From an uncultured Lachnospiraceae bacterium (GTDB taxonomy: Bacteria; Bacillota; Clostridia; Lachnospirales; Lachnospiraceae), in NCBI GenBank assembly GCA_934385475.1, contig CAKRPS010000002.1:1-64000 (forward strand): DNA of 64,000 bases, read 5' to 3'. The notes beneath the pieces are model-generated. The model worked only from the letters and a program-made list of their open reading frames with translations, had not been told where the DNA came from and did not search any database. Each line of letters starts with the position of its first letter. The stretch's first letter is position 1. Shown here one piece after another: positions 9,422 through 17,823 of the stretch. The translations under genes were made by a program, and so were the position numbers.

Positions 9422-9452
9422 CTTGCCGAAACAGAATATGCGTGAAACATAA

Positions 9453-9480
9453 GGGGAAGAGAGACATCTCTTCCTTTTTT
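9453..9480 (+). terminator. Rho-independent terminator after the Spo0A-like gene
   Basis: An eight-base perfect stem GGAAGAGA/TCTCTTCC (9455-9462 with 9467-9474) and GACA loop are followed by six T bases. It lies about 35 bases past the stop codon and isolates the upstream unit from the glycosyltransferase run. Confidence 0.92.
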
Positions 9481-9499
9481 GTATTATCTATGATAGAAT
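9471..9499 (+). promoter_or_regulatory. Extended -10 promoter for the EPS assembly module
   Basis: TGATAGAAT (9491-9499) is a TGn-extended -10, 64 bases before the GT2 gene and directly after a terminator, where a new promoter is needed. The -35 position (TTCCTT, inside the terminator arm) is poor. Confidence 0.5.
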
Positions 9500-9563
9500 G
9501 ACCATGGAAAAGACTGGTTTCTGAGACCGTTTATTTTTATATTTGGAAAGGTGAAAATCGCAG

Positions 9564-10493
9564 ATGAAATTGTTGAGTGTGATCGTTCCCTGCTATAACG
9601 AAGAAGAGAACGTCAGAGATTTTTATAATGAATTATTGAAAAATCAGCCGTTTTTTGAAGAAAAGGAATTGGATCTGGAAATTCTGTATATAGATGACGG
9701 CTCAAAGGACAAGACGGTGCAGGAGGTTAAGAAACTCCGCGAAGAGGATCAGAGGGTCCGGCTGGTTTCTTTTTCCAGAAATTTCGGGAAAGAAGCCGCT
9801 ATCTATGCCGGTTTTCAGAAGGCGAAGGGAGATTTTGTAGTGATGATGGACGCGGATCTGCAGGACCCGCCGGCACTGCTTCCCGAGATGTACGGATATA
9901 TTGAACAGGGGTATGATTCGGTGGCAACCAGAAGAGTGACCAGAAAAGGAGAACCACCGATCCGATCTTTTTTTGCAAGGATGTTTTATCGCATCATGAA
10001 CAAGATTTCCAAGACGGAGATCGTAGATGGAGCCAGAGACTATCGGCTGATGACAAGACAGGTCGTGGACAGTATTCAGGCAATGAGCGAGTACAACCGT
10101 TTCAGCAAGGGAATTTTTGGCTGGGTTGGATATGAGACCAAATGGCTCGAATATGAGAATATAGAGAGGAAAAAAGGCGAGACGAAATGGTCATTCTGGA
10201 AACTTTTCCTGTATTCACTGGATGGAATCCTTGCGTTTTCGACAATGCCGCTTGCGATAGCCTCTGTTATGGGGGTGCTGTTCTGCTTCCTGGCATTTCT
10301 GCTGATCGTGATCACCATTGTCAGAAAGCTTGCCTACGGAGATCCAACCTCCGGCTGGCCGTCTCTGGTGTGCATTATTTCTCTGGTGAGCGGCGTACAG
10401 CTTTTCTGTCTGGGAATAGTCGGACAGTATTTGTCTAAGACTTATATGGAAGTGAAGAAAAGACCAATCTATCTTGTGAAAGAGGAGAGCTGA
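9564..10493 (+). CDS. GT2 glycosyltransferase, GtrB/DPM1-like with two C-terminal TM helices
   Basis: This 309-residue enzyme has an N-terminal GT-A domain (SVIVPCYNEEENV; YIDDGSKDKT; NFGKEAAIYAGFQKAKGD; catalytic metal-binding MDADLQDPP at about 96-104). Two hydrophobic segments (about 230-255 and 268-292) anchor it in the membrane. This architecture is typical of enzymes making polyprenyl-phosphate sugars (GtrB, ArnC, DPM1-like), which feed GT-C transferases; several GT-C candidates lie in the window. The exact sugar is unknown. It is the first gene after the 9.45-kb terminator and its stop overlaps the next start (ATGA). Confidence 0.9.
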   Translation: MKLLSVIVPCYNEEENVRDFYNELLKNQPFFEEKELDLEILYIDDGSKDKTVQEVKKLREEDQRVRLVSFSRNFGKEAAIYAGFQKAKGDFVVMMDADLQDPPALLPEMYGYIEQGYDSVATRRVTRKGEPPIRSFFARMFYRIMNKISKTEIVDGARDYRLMTRQVVDSIQAMSEYNRFSKGIFGWVGYETKWLEYENIERKKGETKWSFWKLFLYSLDGILAFSTMPLAIASVMGVLFCFLAFLLIVITIVRKLAYGDPTSGWPSLVCIISLVSGVQLFCLGIVGQYLSKTYMEVKKRPIYLVKEES

Positions 10494-11314
10494 TGAACGA
10501 GCTTGTGAGTATTGTTGTGCCGGTTTATCAGGCAGCGTCTTATCTTGCAGATGCAATACGGCTGGTCAGACAGCAGACGTTCACAAAGTGGGAGCTGATC
10601 CTGGTGGATGACTGTTCGCAGGATGGCAGCGCGGATGTGGCAAGGCAGGCACTTGAAGAGTTTACGCATCCGGTGAATACCCCTGCAAAAGAAGGGATAT
10701 CCACGGTGGAGGAATATCTGAGCGGGGAAGGACAGAGAATCTGTCTGATAGTCAAAGCACGGAACGAAGGGGCCGCACAGGCACGTAACACAGGAATCCG
10801 GAAAGCGTCCGGAAGATATCTCGCATTTCTGGATGCGGACGATGTGTGGAGGAAGGACAAGCTGGAAAAGGAGATGGCTTTTCTGGCACAAAAGCAGGCC
10901 GGTTTTGTTTTTACGGCCTATGAATTCGGAGATGAGGCGGCACAGCCTACCGGTAAGGTAGTTCACGTGCCGGACAGACTTACGTACAAAAAAGCGCTTT
11001 CAAGGACGGTGATCTTTACAACAACCGTACTTTTTGACAGAGAAAAGATTCCGCAGGAGCTTTTACAGATGCCGGATGTGCCGAGTGAGGATACGGCGAT
11101 GTGGTGGCAGATTCTGCGGGCAGGTTATACGGCTTATGGACTTGATGAGGTGCTTGCGGTGTACCGCAGACCGGAGAAGTCGCTTTCCTCGAATAAATGG
11201 AAGGCGATACAGAGAATCTGGAATCTGTACCGCAGGCAGGAGAAGCTTTCTGTGGCTGCGAGCGCATACTATTTTATCTTTTGGGCCTTTCGGGCAACTG
11301 TAAGGCGGATATGA
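10493..11314 (+). CDS. GT2 glycosyltransferase
   Basis: This 273-residue soluble transferase starts SIVVPVYQAASYLADAI and contains VDDCSQDGSAD, ARNEGAAQARNTGI and the metal-binding FLDADDVWRKDK (about 116-127). All expected GT-A donor-site motifs are present. The C-terminal part has the common WWQILRAGYTAYGL and rhamnosyl/hexosyl-type YRRPEKSLSSNK sequences. It is translationally coupled to the preceding gene by an ATGA overlap, and its stop overlaps the ribosome site of the priming transferase. Donor and acceptor are not predictable. Confidence 0.88.
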   Translation: MNELVSIVVPVYQAASYLADAIRLVRQQTFTKWELILVDDCSQDGSADVARQALEEFTHPVNTPAKEGISTVEEYLSGEGQRICLIVKARNEGAAQARNTGIRKASGRYLAFLDADDVWRKDKLEKEMAFLAQKQAGFVFTAYEFGDEAAQPTGKVVHVPDRLTYKKALSRTVIFTTTVLFDREKIPQELLQMPDVPSEDTAMWWQILRAGYTAYGLDEVLAVYRRPEKSLSSNKWKAIQRIWNLYRRQEKLSVAASAYYFIFWAFRATVRRI

Positions 11315-11323
11315 GGTGCAGAA

Positions 11324-12730
11324 GTGAAACATACAGATACATTAAAGAGACTTTTTATCTTGCAGATGTCTTTTATCGGACTGATTCTACAGACGGTGGT
11401 GTATGCCTATTTCTGGCTGACGCAGTACTATCCTTTTCTGCGGTTGCAGCGTAATTTTAAATATTATTTCAAGGGACATCTGCTGATCTTCGGAATTTAT
11501 TTTGTACTGCTGTTCTTTTTTGCAAGTACCTACGGTGCGTTGAAGGTCGGCTATCTGAAAGCGACGGATGTGTTTATATCCGAAGTATTTTCTCTGTTAT
11601 TTGTAAATGTGATCTCTTATTTTCAGATTTCCCTGATGGCAAACTGGCTGATCCGGGTGGAACCGATTCTGGAGACAATGCTGGTTCAGGTGATTTTTGC
11701 CGCTCTGTGGGTGGCTCTGTGTAACGCATGCTATTACAAGGTTTTCAGGCCGAGGGAAATTCTGATCGTACATGGAGAGAGACCGATCGACGATATTGTC
11801 TCGAAATTTGAGTCAAGGCACGATAAGTACCACATCAAAAAGTGCATGAACATTTCCGAGGGTCTGGAGGCGGTCTGCAAGGAGTCACATAATCAGTATG
11901 GAGCAGTAGTGCTGTGGGATATTCCCGCAAAGGACAGTCATGAACTGTTGAAATACTGCTATAGCGAGTCTATCCGTGTCTATATGATGCCGAAAATATC
12001 GGATGTTCTTGTCAAGGGGGCAGATCAGCTGCATCTGTTTGATACTCCGATCTATCTGATCCGGGAATATCCGCTGAAGGTCGAGCAGAGAATTGCAAAG
12101 CGTCTGATCGACCTGATCTGTTCGGTGCTTCTGCTTATCATCGCTTCGCCGTTTATGCTGATCACGGCGGCAGCGATCAAACTGTACGACCATGGGCCGG
12201 TATTTTATAAGCAGATCCGCTGCACGATAGACAGAAAGGAATTTTATATCCTGAAATTCCGGAGCATGAAGGTGGATGCCGAAAAGGATGGCGTGGCCAG
12301 ACTTGCCTCCAAAAATGATTCACGGATCACCCCGGTAGGAAAATTTATCCGCGCGACGAGGATCGATGAACTGCCGCAGCTGATCAATATCCTGAAGGGA
12401 GAAATGTCCTTTATCGGGCCGAGACCGGAAAGACCGGAGATCATTGAACAGTATATGGAAGAGATGCCTGAGTTTGCATACCGCATGAAGGTGAAGGCCG
12501 GACTTGCAGGCTATGCGCAGGTTTATGGAAAATATAACACGACACCTTATGATAAATTAAAGCTGGATCTGACCTATATTGAACAGTATTCTGTATGGCT
12601 GGATCTGAAGCTGATGCTCCTCACGCTTAAAATACTGATCAAGCCGGAGAGTACGGAAGGGGTAGAAAGTACCCAGACCACAGCACTTCATAAGCCCGGA
12701 AATAAAGGGCAGGGAGGACAGCATGAATAA
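11324..12730 (+). CDS. Polyprenyl-phosphate sugar-1-phosphate transferase (WbaP/CpsE-like)
   Basis: This 468-residue membrane enzyme starts glycan assembly by moving a sugar-1-phosphate from UDP-sugar to undecaprenyl phosphate. It has four N-terminal membrane segments (about 10-125), a central cytoplasmic domain, then a re-entrant helix (LICSVLLLIIASPFM) and the bacterial sugar-transferase catalytic domain: KFRSMKVDAE, TRIDELPQLINILKGEMS, FIGPRPERPE and AGLAGYAQVYGKY. It uses a GTG start at 11324 behind GAGGTG. It overlaps the Wzz-like gene by 8 bases. It is distinct from the short PglC-type enzyme at 53 kb, so the locus has two priming systems. Donor specificity (glucose, galactose or other) cannot be read. 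Confidence 0.93.
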   Translation: MKHTDTLKRLFILQMSFIGLILQTVVYAYFWLTQYYPFLRLQRNFKYYFKGHLLIFGIYFVLLFFFASTYGALKVGYLKATDVFISEVFSLLFVNVISYFQISLMANWLIRVEPILETMLVQVIFAALWVALCNACYYKVFRPREILIVHGERPIDDIVSKFESRHDKYHIKKCMNISEGLEAVCKESHNQYGAVVLWDIPAKDSHELLKYCYSESIRVYMMPKISDVLVKGADQLHLFDTPIYLIREYPLKVEQRIAKRLIDLICSVLLLIIASPFMLITAAAIKLYDHGPVFYKQIRCTIDRKEFYILKFRSMKVDAEKDGVARLASKNDSRITPVGKFIRATRIDELPQLINILKGEMSFIGPRPERPEIIEQYMEEMPEFAYRMKVKAGLAGYAQVYGKYNTTPYDKLKLDLTYIEQYSVWLDLKLMLLTLKILIKPESTEGVESTQTTALHKPGNKGQGGQHE

Positions 12731-13715
12731 GATCAGATATGCAGATGCGGGGATGGACGTAAGAAAGCTTCTTCTAAGATTTCTGCAAAAGATATGGATC
12801 GTGGTGGCTGCTACAGTATTAGGAGCCTTGATCGCAGCAGGGATCTATACAGTGGTCCGTACCGTGCCGGAAGAGGAACGGGAGTACCGGGCGGTAGCAA
12901 AGCTGTATCTTGACTTTGCAGCGGATGAAACTGGAGAGGTTTATCAGGCATACAACGGGTATACCTGGAATGACCTGATGGCGACAGAGCCGATCCTTGG
13001 CGTTACAATGACTTATCTGGGAGATGGCTATACAAGGGAAGAGGTAATCGCAGCGACGGAGGCAACGATCCTGTCGGATTTACGTCTCCTGACAATAACG
13101 ATCACAACAAACAGCCCGGACAGGACGGATGCTATTTTGAAGGCTACGGATCAGTCACTGGTGGATCTGGGAGGAAGTGCAAAAGAATTTTTGCAGATCC
13201 GGACGATCCAGGAGACGGAGGCAGCACTTGTGGTGGCAGATTCCAGAATGGCACAGGCTCTTCTTGTGGGAGGGCTTATCGGACTTGCGCTTTCTCTTCT
13301 GGTGCTTGCCTTTGCGTATGTGCTGGATGACAGAATTATGACCCCGGCTGATCTGAGAGCCGTGACAGACATTGCTTTTCTGGGATACTGCGATATAGCA
13401 CAGGATAAGCAAAACAAAGGAAAGACCGCGGAGGCATTACAGGAAGATTGCAGAAACAATGAGGCCTATCTGGAAGAAAAATACGGCAGACTGGAGCGGT
13501 TTGCAGCGGATAACAAGAGTATGCCGACACAGAAACAACTCTTGGAATTTGAACAGGCAGAAGGGGTTCTTCTGTACCTTCCCTTTGGAAAGATCCACAG
13601 TACCTATCTGACGCTTCTTCTGGAGCAGCTTTCTCTCAGGGAGTGCCAGGTGCTCGGAATTGCCATAAAGGAAGCGGACAGCCGGTGGATAAACACATAC
13701 TATGGTGTTCGCTAA
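12723..13715 (+). CDS. Wzz/YveK-like chain-length determinant protein
   Basis: This 330-residue protein has two membrane helices (about 25-47 and 178-200) around an outer loop, as in polysaccharide co-polymerases of Gram-positive EPS systems. The N-terminus (MDVRKLLLRFLQKIWIVVAA) resembles YveK/CpsC. The inner C-terminal part (about 205-330) is longer than in a plain CpsC, but shows no Walker A motif, so it is not a fused tyrosine kinase. It would set chain length for the EpsG-like polymerase three reading frames downstream. No partner BY-kinase or phosphatase gene is seen here. A GGGAGG site precedes the start, which overlaps the preceding gene. Confidence 0.8.
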   Translation: MNKIRYADAGMDVRKLLLRFLQKIWIVVAATVLGALIAAGIYTVVRTVPEEEREYRAVAKLYLDFAADETGEVYQAYNGYTWNDLMATEPILGVTMTYLGDGYTREEVIAATEATILSDLRLLTITITTNSPDRTDAILKATDQSLVDLGGSAKEFLQIRTIQETEAALVVADSRMAQALLVGGLIGLALSLLVLAFAYVLDDRIMTPADLRAVTDIAFLGYCDIAQDKQNKGKTAEALQEDCRNNEAYLEEKYGRLERFAADNKSMPTQKQLLEFEQAEGVLLYLPFGKIHSTYLTLLLEQLSLRECQVLGIAIKEADSRWINTYYGVR

Positions 13716-13740
13716 GGTTGGATAAAGATAAGGTTCAGAT

Positions 13741-14523
13741 ATGGAAATACAGGTATTGGTTTCGGCTGTGGAACAGAATATGGCCGCACTTGTTGAAAAA
13801 ATGAATATAAGTACTCCGGCTGTGGTCGTAAACCAATGTGACAGCTATGGCTATGAGGAGATGGAGCACAATGGAGCAAAAATCCAGTGCTTTTCCATGC
13901 AGGAGAGAGGTGTGGGACTGAGCCGTAACACGGCACTTCTTCATGCAGATGCAGAGGTTTGTCTTTTCTCGGATGAGGATATTACTCTGACGGTGGACTA
14001 TGCGAAGGAGATGGAAAAGGCATACCGGGAAATTCCGGATGCGGATATGATCCTTTTCAATGTGAAGGTATCTCCTAAGCGGAAAACCTATTGGAATACG
14101 GACATTCACAGGGTGAATTACCGGAATTACGGAAGGTACCCTGCTTACAGTATCAGTGGAAAACTGGACTCACTGCGCAGAGCCAACGTAGGGTATTCCC
14201 TGTTGTTTGGCGGCGGAGCAAAGTACAGCAACGGGGAGGACAGCCTGTTTTTACGGGACTGTCTCAGAGCCGGACTGCATATTTACACGCATACAATCTG
14301 TATTGGTGAGGAGAAAGAGCGTGAGTCGACGTGGTTTCACGGCTATACGCAGAAATTCTTTCATGACAGGGGTGTTTTGTACCATTTCCTGTATGGAAAG
14401 CTTGCGAAGCCGCTTGCATGGAGATTTCTGTGGGTACACAGACAGGAAATGTGTCGGGAGATTTCTGTGGGAGAGGCATACCGGCTGATGAAAGATGGAA
14501 TCAGGGAAGGAAAAGGCAGATGA
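13741..14523 (+). CDS. GT2-like glycosyltransferase
   Basis: This 260-residue protein has an unusual GT-A start (MEIQVLVSAVEQN) and the sequence ERGVGLSRNTALLHA followed by FSDEDI, which takes the place of the usual DxD metal site. This matches a GT2 subgroup found in EPS loci. No membrane helices are seen. Stop and start overlap by ATGA with the EpsG-like polymerase gene, so the two are translationally coupled. Donor sugar unknown. Confidence 0.8.
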   Translation: MEIQVLVSAVEQNMAALVEKMNISTPAVVVNQCDSYGYEEMEHNGAKIQCFSMQERGVGLSRNTALLHADAEVCLFSDEDITLTVDYAKEMEKAYREIPDADMILFNVKVSPKRKTYWNTDIHRVNYRNYGRYPAYSISGKLDSLRRANVGYSLLFGGGAKYSNGEDSLFLRDCLRAGLHIYTHTICIGEEKERESTWFHGYTQKFFHDRGVLYHFLYGKLAKPLAWRFLWVHRQEMCREISVGEAYRLMKDGIREGKGR

Positions 14524-15629
14524 TCCTCTATATTACGGTGGCGGTGGTAACGGTCGTACTGGCCGGTATGGTGGCAAACAAAGCACCGGTACAACCCTAT
14601 AGAGTTACAAGGCAGCAGCTATACAACCGTGTGGGACTGGTGGCAATCTTTCTGATCCTGTTTGCTCTTTCGGCCTGTCGGCTGAATGTAGGAAATGACT
14701 ACGCCAAATATGTTGAGTTCATGCATCTTGTAAACTGTGATTCTTATGTGCCGACAGAGGCAGGATTTAATCTTTTGGTGAAGATCATTTATGGAATTTC
14801 AGGCTATGAGAATTATCTTCTGGTATTTGCCGTATACTCGTTTTTTACGGTGTGGATTTTTCTGGCAGCCATGTACCAGCAGAGTGACGATTTTGGCTTT
14901 ACGTTCCTCCTCTTTATGGCGCTGGGATATTATTTTCAGACCTTCAGTACCGTGCGGTATTATCTTGCACTGGCGATCGCCCTGTATTCCATGAAGTATG
15001 TGCTGAGGAAACAATGGGGAAGGTTTGTGGTATTGATCCTTCTGGGCTCCCTGTTTCACAAATCGCTTCTGGTGGTGCTGCCGCTTTATATGCTTGCATC
15101 GATCCGGTGGAAGAAATGGCAGCTTGCACTTGGCGGCCTTTTCTGTACGACCTTTTTATTTTTTCAGGATTTTTATCTCAAGGTGGTAGTTTTCCTGTAT
15201 CCGACTTACGAAGACACGGAATATCTGGAGGGTGGAACCAGCTATATCAATATCCTGCGCTGCGTTGCGGTTCTGGTATTTGCCGGCATTGTCTGGAAGA
15301 TGGAACACATAGAGGAGGATGAGCGTTTTCGTTTTTATTTTTACCTGAATCTGGGAGCTTTGGCGCTTTATGTGTTCTGTGGCTTTTTGCCCATTATCTC
15401 CAGAATAGGGTATTACCTTACGGTCAGCCAGATTCTGTTTTTGCCGATGCTGACGGAACGCATTCACAATAAAAAGTGGAGGATGATTTTCCGGGGAGGG
15501 ATTATACTGGCGGCGATTTTGTATTTTGCCATGTATCTGAGCAGAGCCGGGAACGACGGCGTACTGATCCTGCCATACAAGACGTTTTTCTTTCATGATA
15601 TGGTGAACATTCTGTCAGATATGAACTAG
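14520..15629 (+). CDS. EpsG-family polysaccharide polymerase
   Basis: This 369-residue protein has about 10 membrane helices and EpsG-family features: LSACRLNVGNDYAKYVEFMH near residue 50, GFNLLVKIIY, and YFQTFSTVRYYLALAIALYS in the middle. It is the likely Wzy-type polymerase that joins repeat units outside the membrane. The start at 14520 overlaps the stop of the GT2 gene (ATGA); an earlier in-frame opening at 14418 is rejected. It pairs logically with the WbaP-like and Wzz-like genes upstream. A dedicated Wzx flippase is not visible nearby. Confidence 0.87.
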   Translation: MILYITVAVVTVVLAGMVANKAPVQPYRVTRQQLYNRVGLVAIFLILFALSACRLNVGNDYAKYVEFMHLVNCDSYVPTEAGFNLLVKIIYGISGYENYLLVFAVYSFFTVWIFLAAMYQQSDDFGFTFLLFMALGYYFQTFSTVRYYLALAIALYSMKYVLRKQWGRFVVLILLGSLFHKSLLVVLPLYMLASIRWKKWQLALGGLFCTTFLFFQDFYLKVVVFLYPTYEDTEYLEGGTSYINILRCVAVLVFAGIVWKMEHIEEDERFRFYFYLNLGALALYVFCGFLPIISRIGYYLTVSQILFLPMLTERIHNKKWRMIFRGGIILAAILYFAMYLSRAGNDGVLILPYKTFFFHDMVNILSDMN

Positions 15630-15671
15630 GGATACCTGAATATCTGCGGTGTATGAGAATGAGGATGAAAC

Positions 15672-16487
15672 ATGAAATTCAGTATTATCGTAGTCTGTCT
15701 GAATGCAGGAGAAAAGCTGCACAGCACGCTTGAGAGCATTCTGGAACAGACGGAGACGGATTATGAAGTAGTGATCAAGGATGGTGGGTCGACGGATGGC
15801 TCAACGGAACAGGTCATGCAGGATGAAAAAATCCGGCTTATCACACAGAAGGACAAAGGTATTTATGATGCGATGAATCAGGCAGTGGGGTACGCCGGGG
15901 GAGAGTATCTTTTTTTCTTGAACTGTGGGGACTGCTTTTATGATGAGAGAGTTTTGGAAACGGTAAAGAGATTTCTGGTGGAGAAAGAGTCTTCCGGAGA
16001 GACGGAGAAAAGACAGCCGTATATTTTTTATGGAAATATAAAGGAACAACTGACGGGGGCGCTTGTACAGTCGAACCCGGAGATGGATGATTTTGGATGT
16101 TACCGTAATGTGCCCTGCCATCAGGCGTGTTTTTACAGCAGGGAGCTTCTGACAGAGAGAGGCTTTGATCTTTCCTATAAGGTTCGGGCGGATTATGAAC
16201 ACTTTTTGTGGTCATACTATCGGGCAAAGGCCCGGACAGTGTATATGCCGGTGATCGTGACTGTTTATGAGGGTGGGGGATTTTCAGAGACGGCACAGAA
16301 CCGTAAGCTTTCTGCCGCGGAGCATAGGGAGATTGTTGGAAAATATATGCCGCCTGCCAAAGTGCGCAGATATAAATGGATCATGCTGCTGACACTTTCG
16401 GGGCTGCGCACCTTCCTTGCGCGCAGCAAAGTGACGGCAGGAGCTTATAACAGGATCAAGAAGTGTCTCTATAAAAAAATTGTGTGA
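15672..16487 (+). CDS. GT2 glycosyltransferase
   Basis: This 271-residue soluble transferase starts MKFSIIVVCLNAGEKL and has IKDGGSTDGS, KDKGIYDAMNQAV and LNCGDCFYD, the last standing at the DxD position. This pattern is typical of WfaP/WcaA-type GT2 enzymes, where the metal motif is replaced by NxGD. The acceptor-side motif VPCHQACFYSRELL is also present. It is preceded by a GAATGAGGAT site. Sugar specificity is unknown. Confidence 0.88.
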   Translation: MKFSIIVVCLNAGEKLHSTLESILEQTETDYEVVIKDGGSTDGSTEQVMQDEKIRLITQKDKGIYDAMNQAVGYAGGEYLFFLNCGDCFYDERVLETVKRFLVEKESSGETEKRQPYIFYGNIKEQLTGALVQSNPEMDDFGCYRNVPCHQACFYSRELLTERGFDLSYKVRADYEHFLWSYYRAKARTVYMPVIVTVYEGGGFSETAQNRKLSAAEHREIVGKYMPPAKVRRYKWIMLLTLSGLRTFLARSKVTAGAYNRIKKCLYKKIV

Positions 16488-16493
16488 AAGGTA

Positions 16494-16512
16494 CGTGCAA
16501 CAGGCGTGCGCA
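16494..16512 (+). promoter_or_regulatory. TGCGCA hairpin leader, copy 1 (degenerate)
   Basis: Arms 16494-16499 and 16507-16512 (TGCGCA) can form five pairs including one G-U around a seven-base loop. The GAAACGAGGAT ribosome-site block and the GT4 start at 16528 follow. The same arrangement occurs at 41127 and 47507. Confidence 0.5.
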
Positions 16513-16527
16513 GAAACGAGGATGGGT

Positions 16528-17823
16528 ATGAGAATTTTGTGGGTTTGCAACATTATGCTGCCGGCGATAGCCAGACAACTGAATCTGCCATACAGCAACC
16601 GGGAAGGATGGTTGAGCGGGCTGCTTGAGAGGATTGCCCTTGAGCAGAGCCGGAACCATATAGAGCTTGGAATTGCTTTTCCGGCAGAGGAGGCTATGGC
16701 TGATTTTTCGCGCGAGATGCAGTTGGGGGAGACGCTGCGTTGTAAGTGCTATGCATTTGCTGAAAATCTGAACACACCGGAAATATATGATCCGGCTATT
16801 GAGAAAAGATTTCAGGAGATCATACAGCAGTTTAACCCGGATATCGTGCATGTATTCGGAACAGAATTTCCGCATGCGCTTTCCTGTGTGAGGACGTTTG
16901 GAAGACCGGAACGTACTTTGATCAGCATTCAGGGGCTTTGCTCCTGTATTGCGGATGTCTATATGGCGGGACTTCCGGCTAAGGTGCAAAGAAAGGTAAC
17001 ATTCCGGGATTTCATAAGAAAAGACAGCCTGCGTAGGCAGCAGAAAAAGTTCATGCTCCGCGGGGAACATGAGAAGGAAGCGCTCAGGCTTGCGGGACAT
17101 ATAGCGGGGAGAACCGATTTTGACCGGGAACAGACAGCACGCATCAATCCTACCGCAGAGTATCATTATCTGAATGAAACTATGCGGACCTGCTTTTACA
17201 GTGATCGATGGAGAAGAAATACCTGTCATTCCTATACCATTTTCCTCAGCCAGGGAGACTATCCACTTAAGGGATTCCATTATGTACTGCAGGCGATGCC
17301 GAAGATTTTGAAGAGATTTCCGTTTGCACAGATTTTTGTCGCAGGCAACAGCATTATAGAGGATCAGACCTGGAAGCAGAAATTAAAGCTTCCGGCTTAT
17401 GGAAAATATTTAAAGAAGCTGATACAGGACAATCACCTGGAAAACAAGGTGACCATGTTAGGAAAGCTTACGGCAGAACAGATGAAGGAACGATTTCTGG
17501 AGAGTCATGTGTTCGTACTGCCGTCGGCACTTGAAAATTCACCGAACTCACTCGGTGAGGCGATGCTTCTGGGAGTACCCTGCGTGGCGGCAGACGTAGG
17601 AGGCGTACATAATCTTCTGGAGGACGGAGGCGATGGTCTGCTGTATCCGTCGGGAGATGTGGAGAAGCTTGCAGACTGTATTATCGAAATTTTCAGCAAG
17701 GAAGCTGTCGCAGAGCGTTTTTCGGACAATGCAAGAAAGCACGCGCGGGATAATCATGACGGAAATCTGAATTATTACCGTCTGTGCAGAATCTATCGGG
17801 AGATGTCAGGGGAAGAGCAATGA
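16528..17823 (+). CDS. GT4 glycosyltransferase
   Basis: This 431-residue GT-B enzyme opens MRILWVCNIMLPAIARQL. Its C-terminal half carries KGFHYVLQAMP, the linker QDNHLENKVTMLGKL and the GT4 donor-site region FVLPSALENSPNSLGEAMLLG, with the conserved glutamate at the E-x7-E motif. A retaining transfer from a nucleotide sugar to a lipid-linked acceptor is expected. The chosen start has an AGGATGGGT site; the frame opens earlier (16480), overlapping the previous gene. The hairpin leader at 16494 lies between. Its stop overlaps the next start. Confidence 0.88.
   Translation: MRILWVCNIMLPAIARQLNLPYSNREGWLSGLLERIALEQSRNHIELGIAFPAEEAMADFSREMQLGETLRCKCYAFAENLNTPEIYDPAIEKRFQEIIQQFNPDIVHVFGTEFPHALSCVRTFGRPERTLISIQGLCSCIADVYMAGLPAKVQRKVTFRDFIRKDSLRRQQKKFMLRGEHEKEALRLAGHIAGRTDFDREQTARINPTAEYHYLNETMRTCFYSDRWRRNTCHSYTIFLSQGDYPLKGFHYVLQAMPKILKRFPFAQIFVAGNSIIEDQTWKQKLKLPAYGKYLKKLIQDNHLENKVTMLGKLTAEQMKERFLESHVFVLPSALENSPNSLGEAMLLGVPCVAADVGGVHNLLEDGGDGLLYPSGDVEKLADCIIEIFSKEAVAERFSDNARKHARDNHDGNLNYYRLCRIYREMSGEEQ

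Noticed and set aside
12889..12899. ops-like element (GGCGGTAGC)
   Set aside because: It falls within the Wzz-like coding sequence in the middle of conserved residues, with no JUMPstart context; likely chance. A second partial match at 59545 is simply the ribosome-site region of the GT10 gene.
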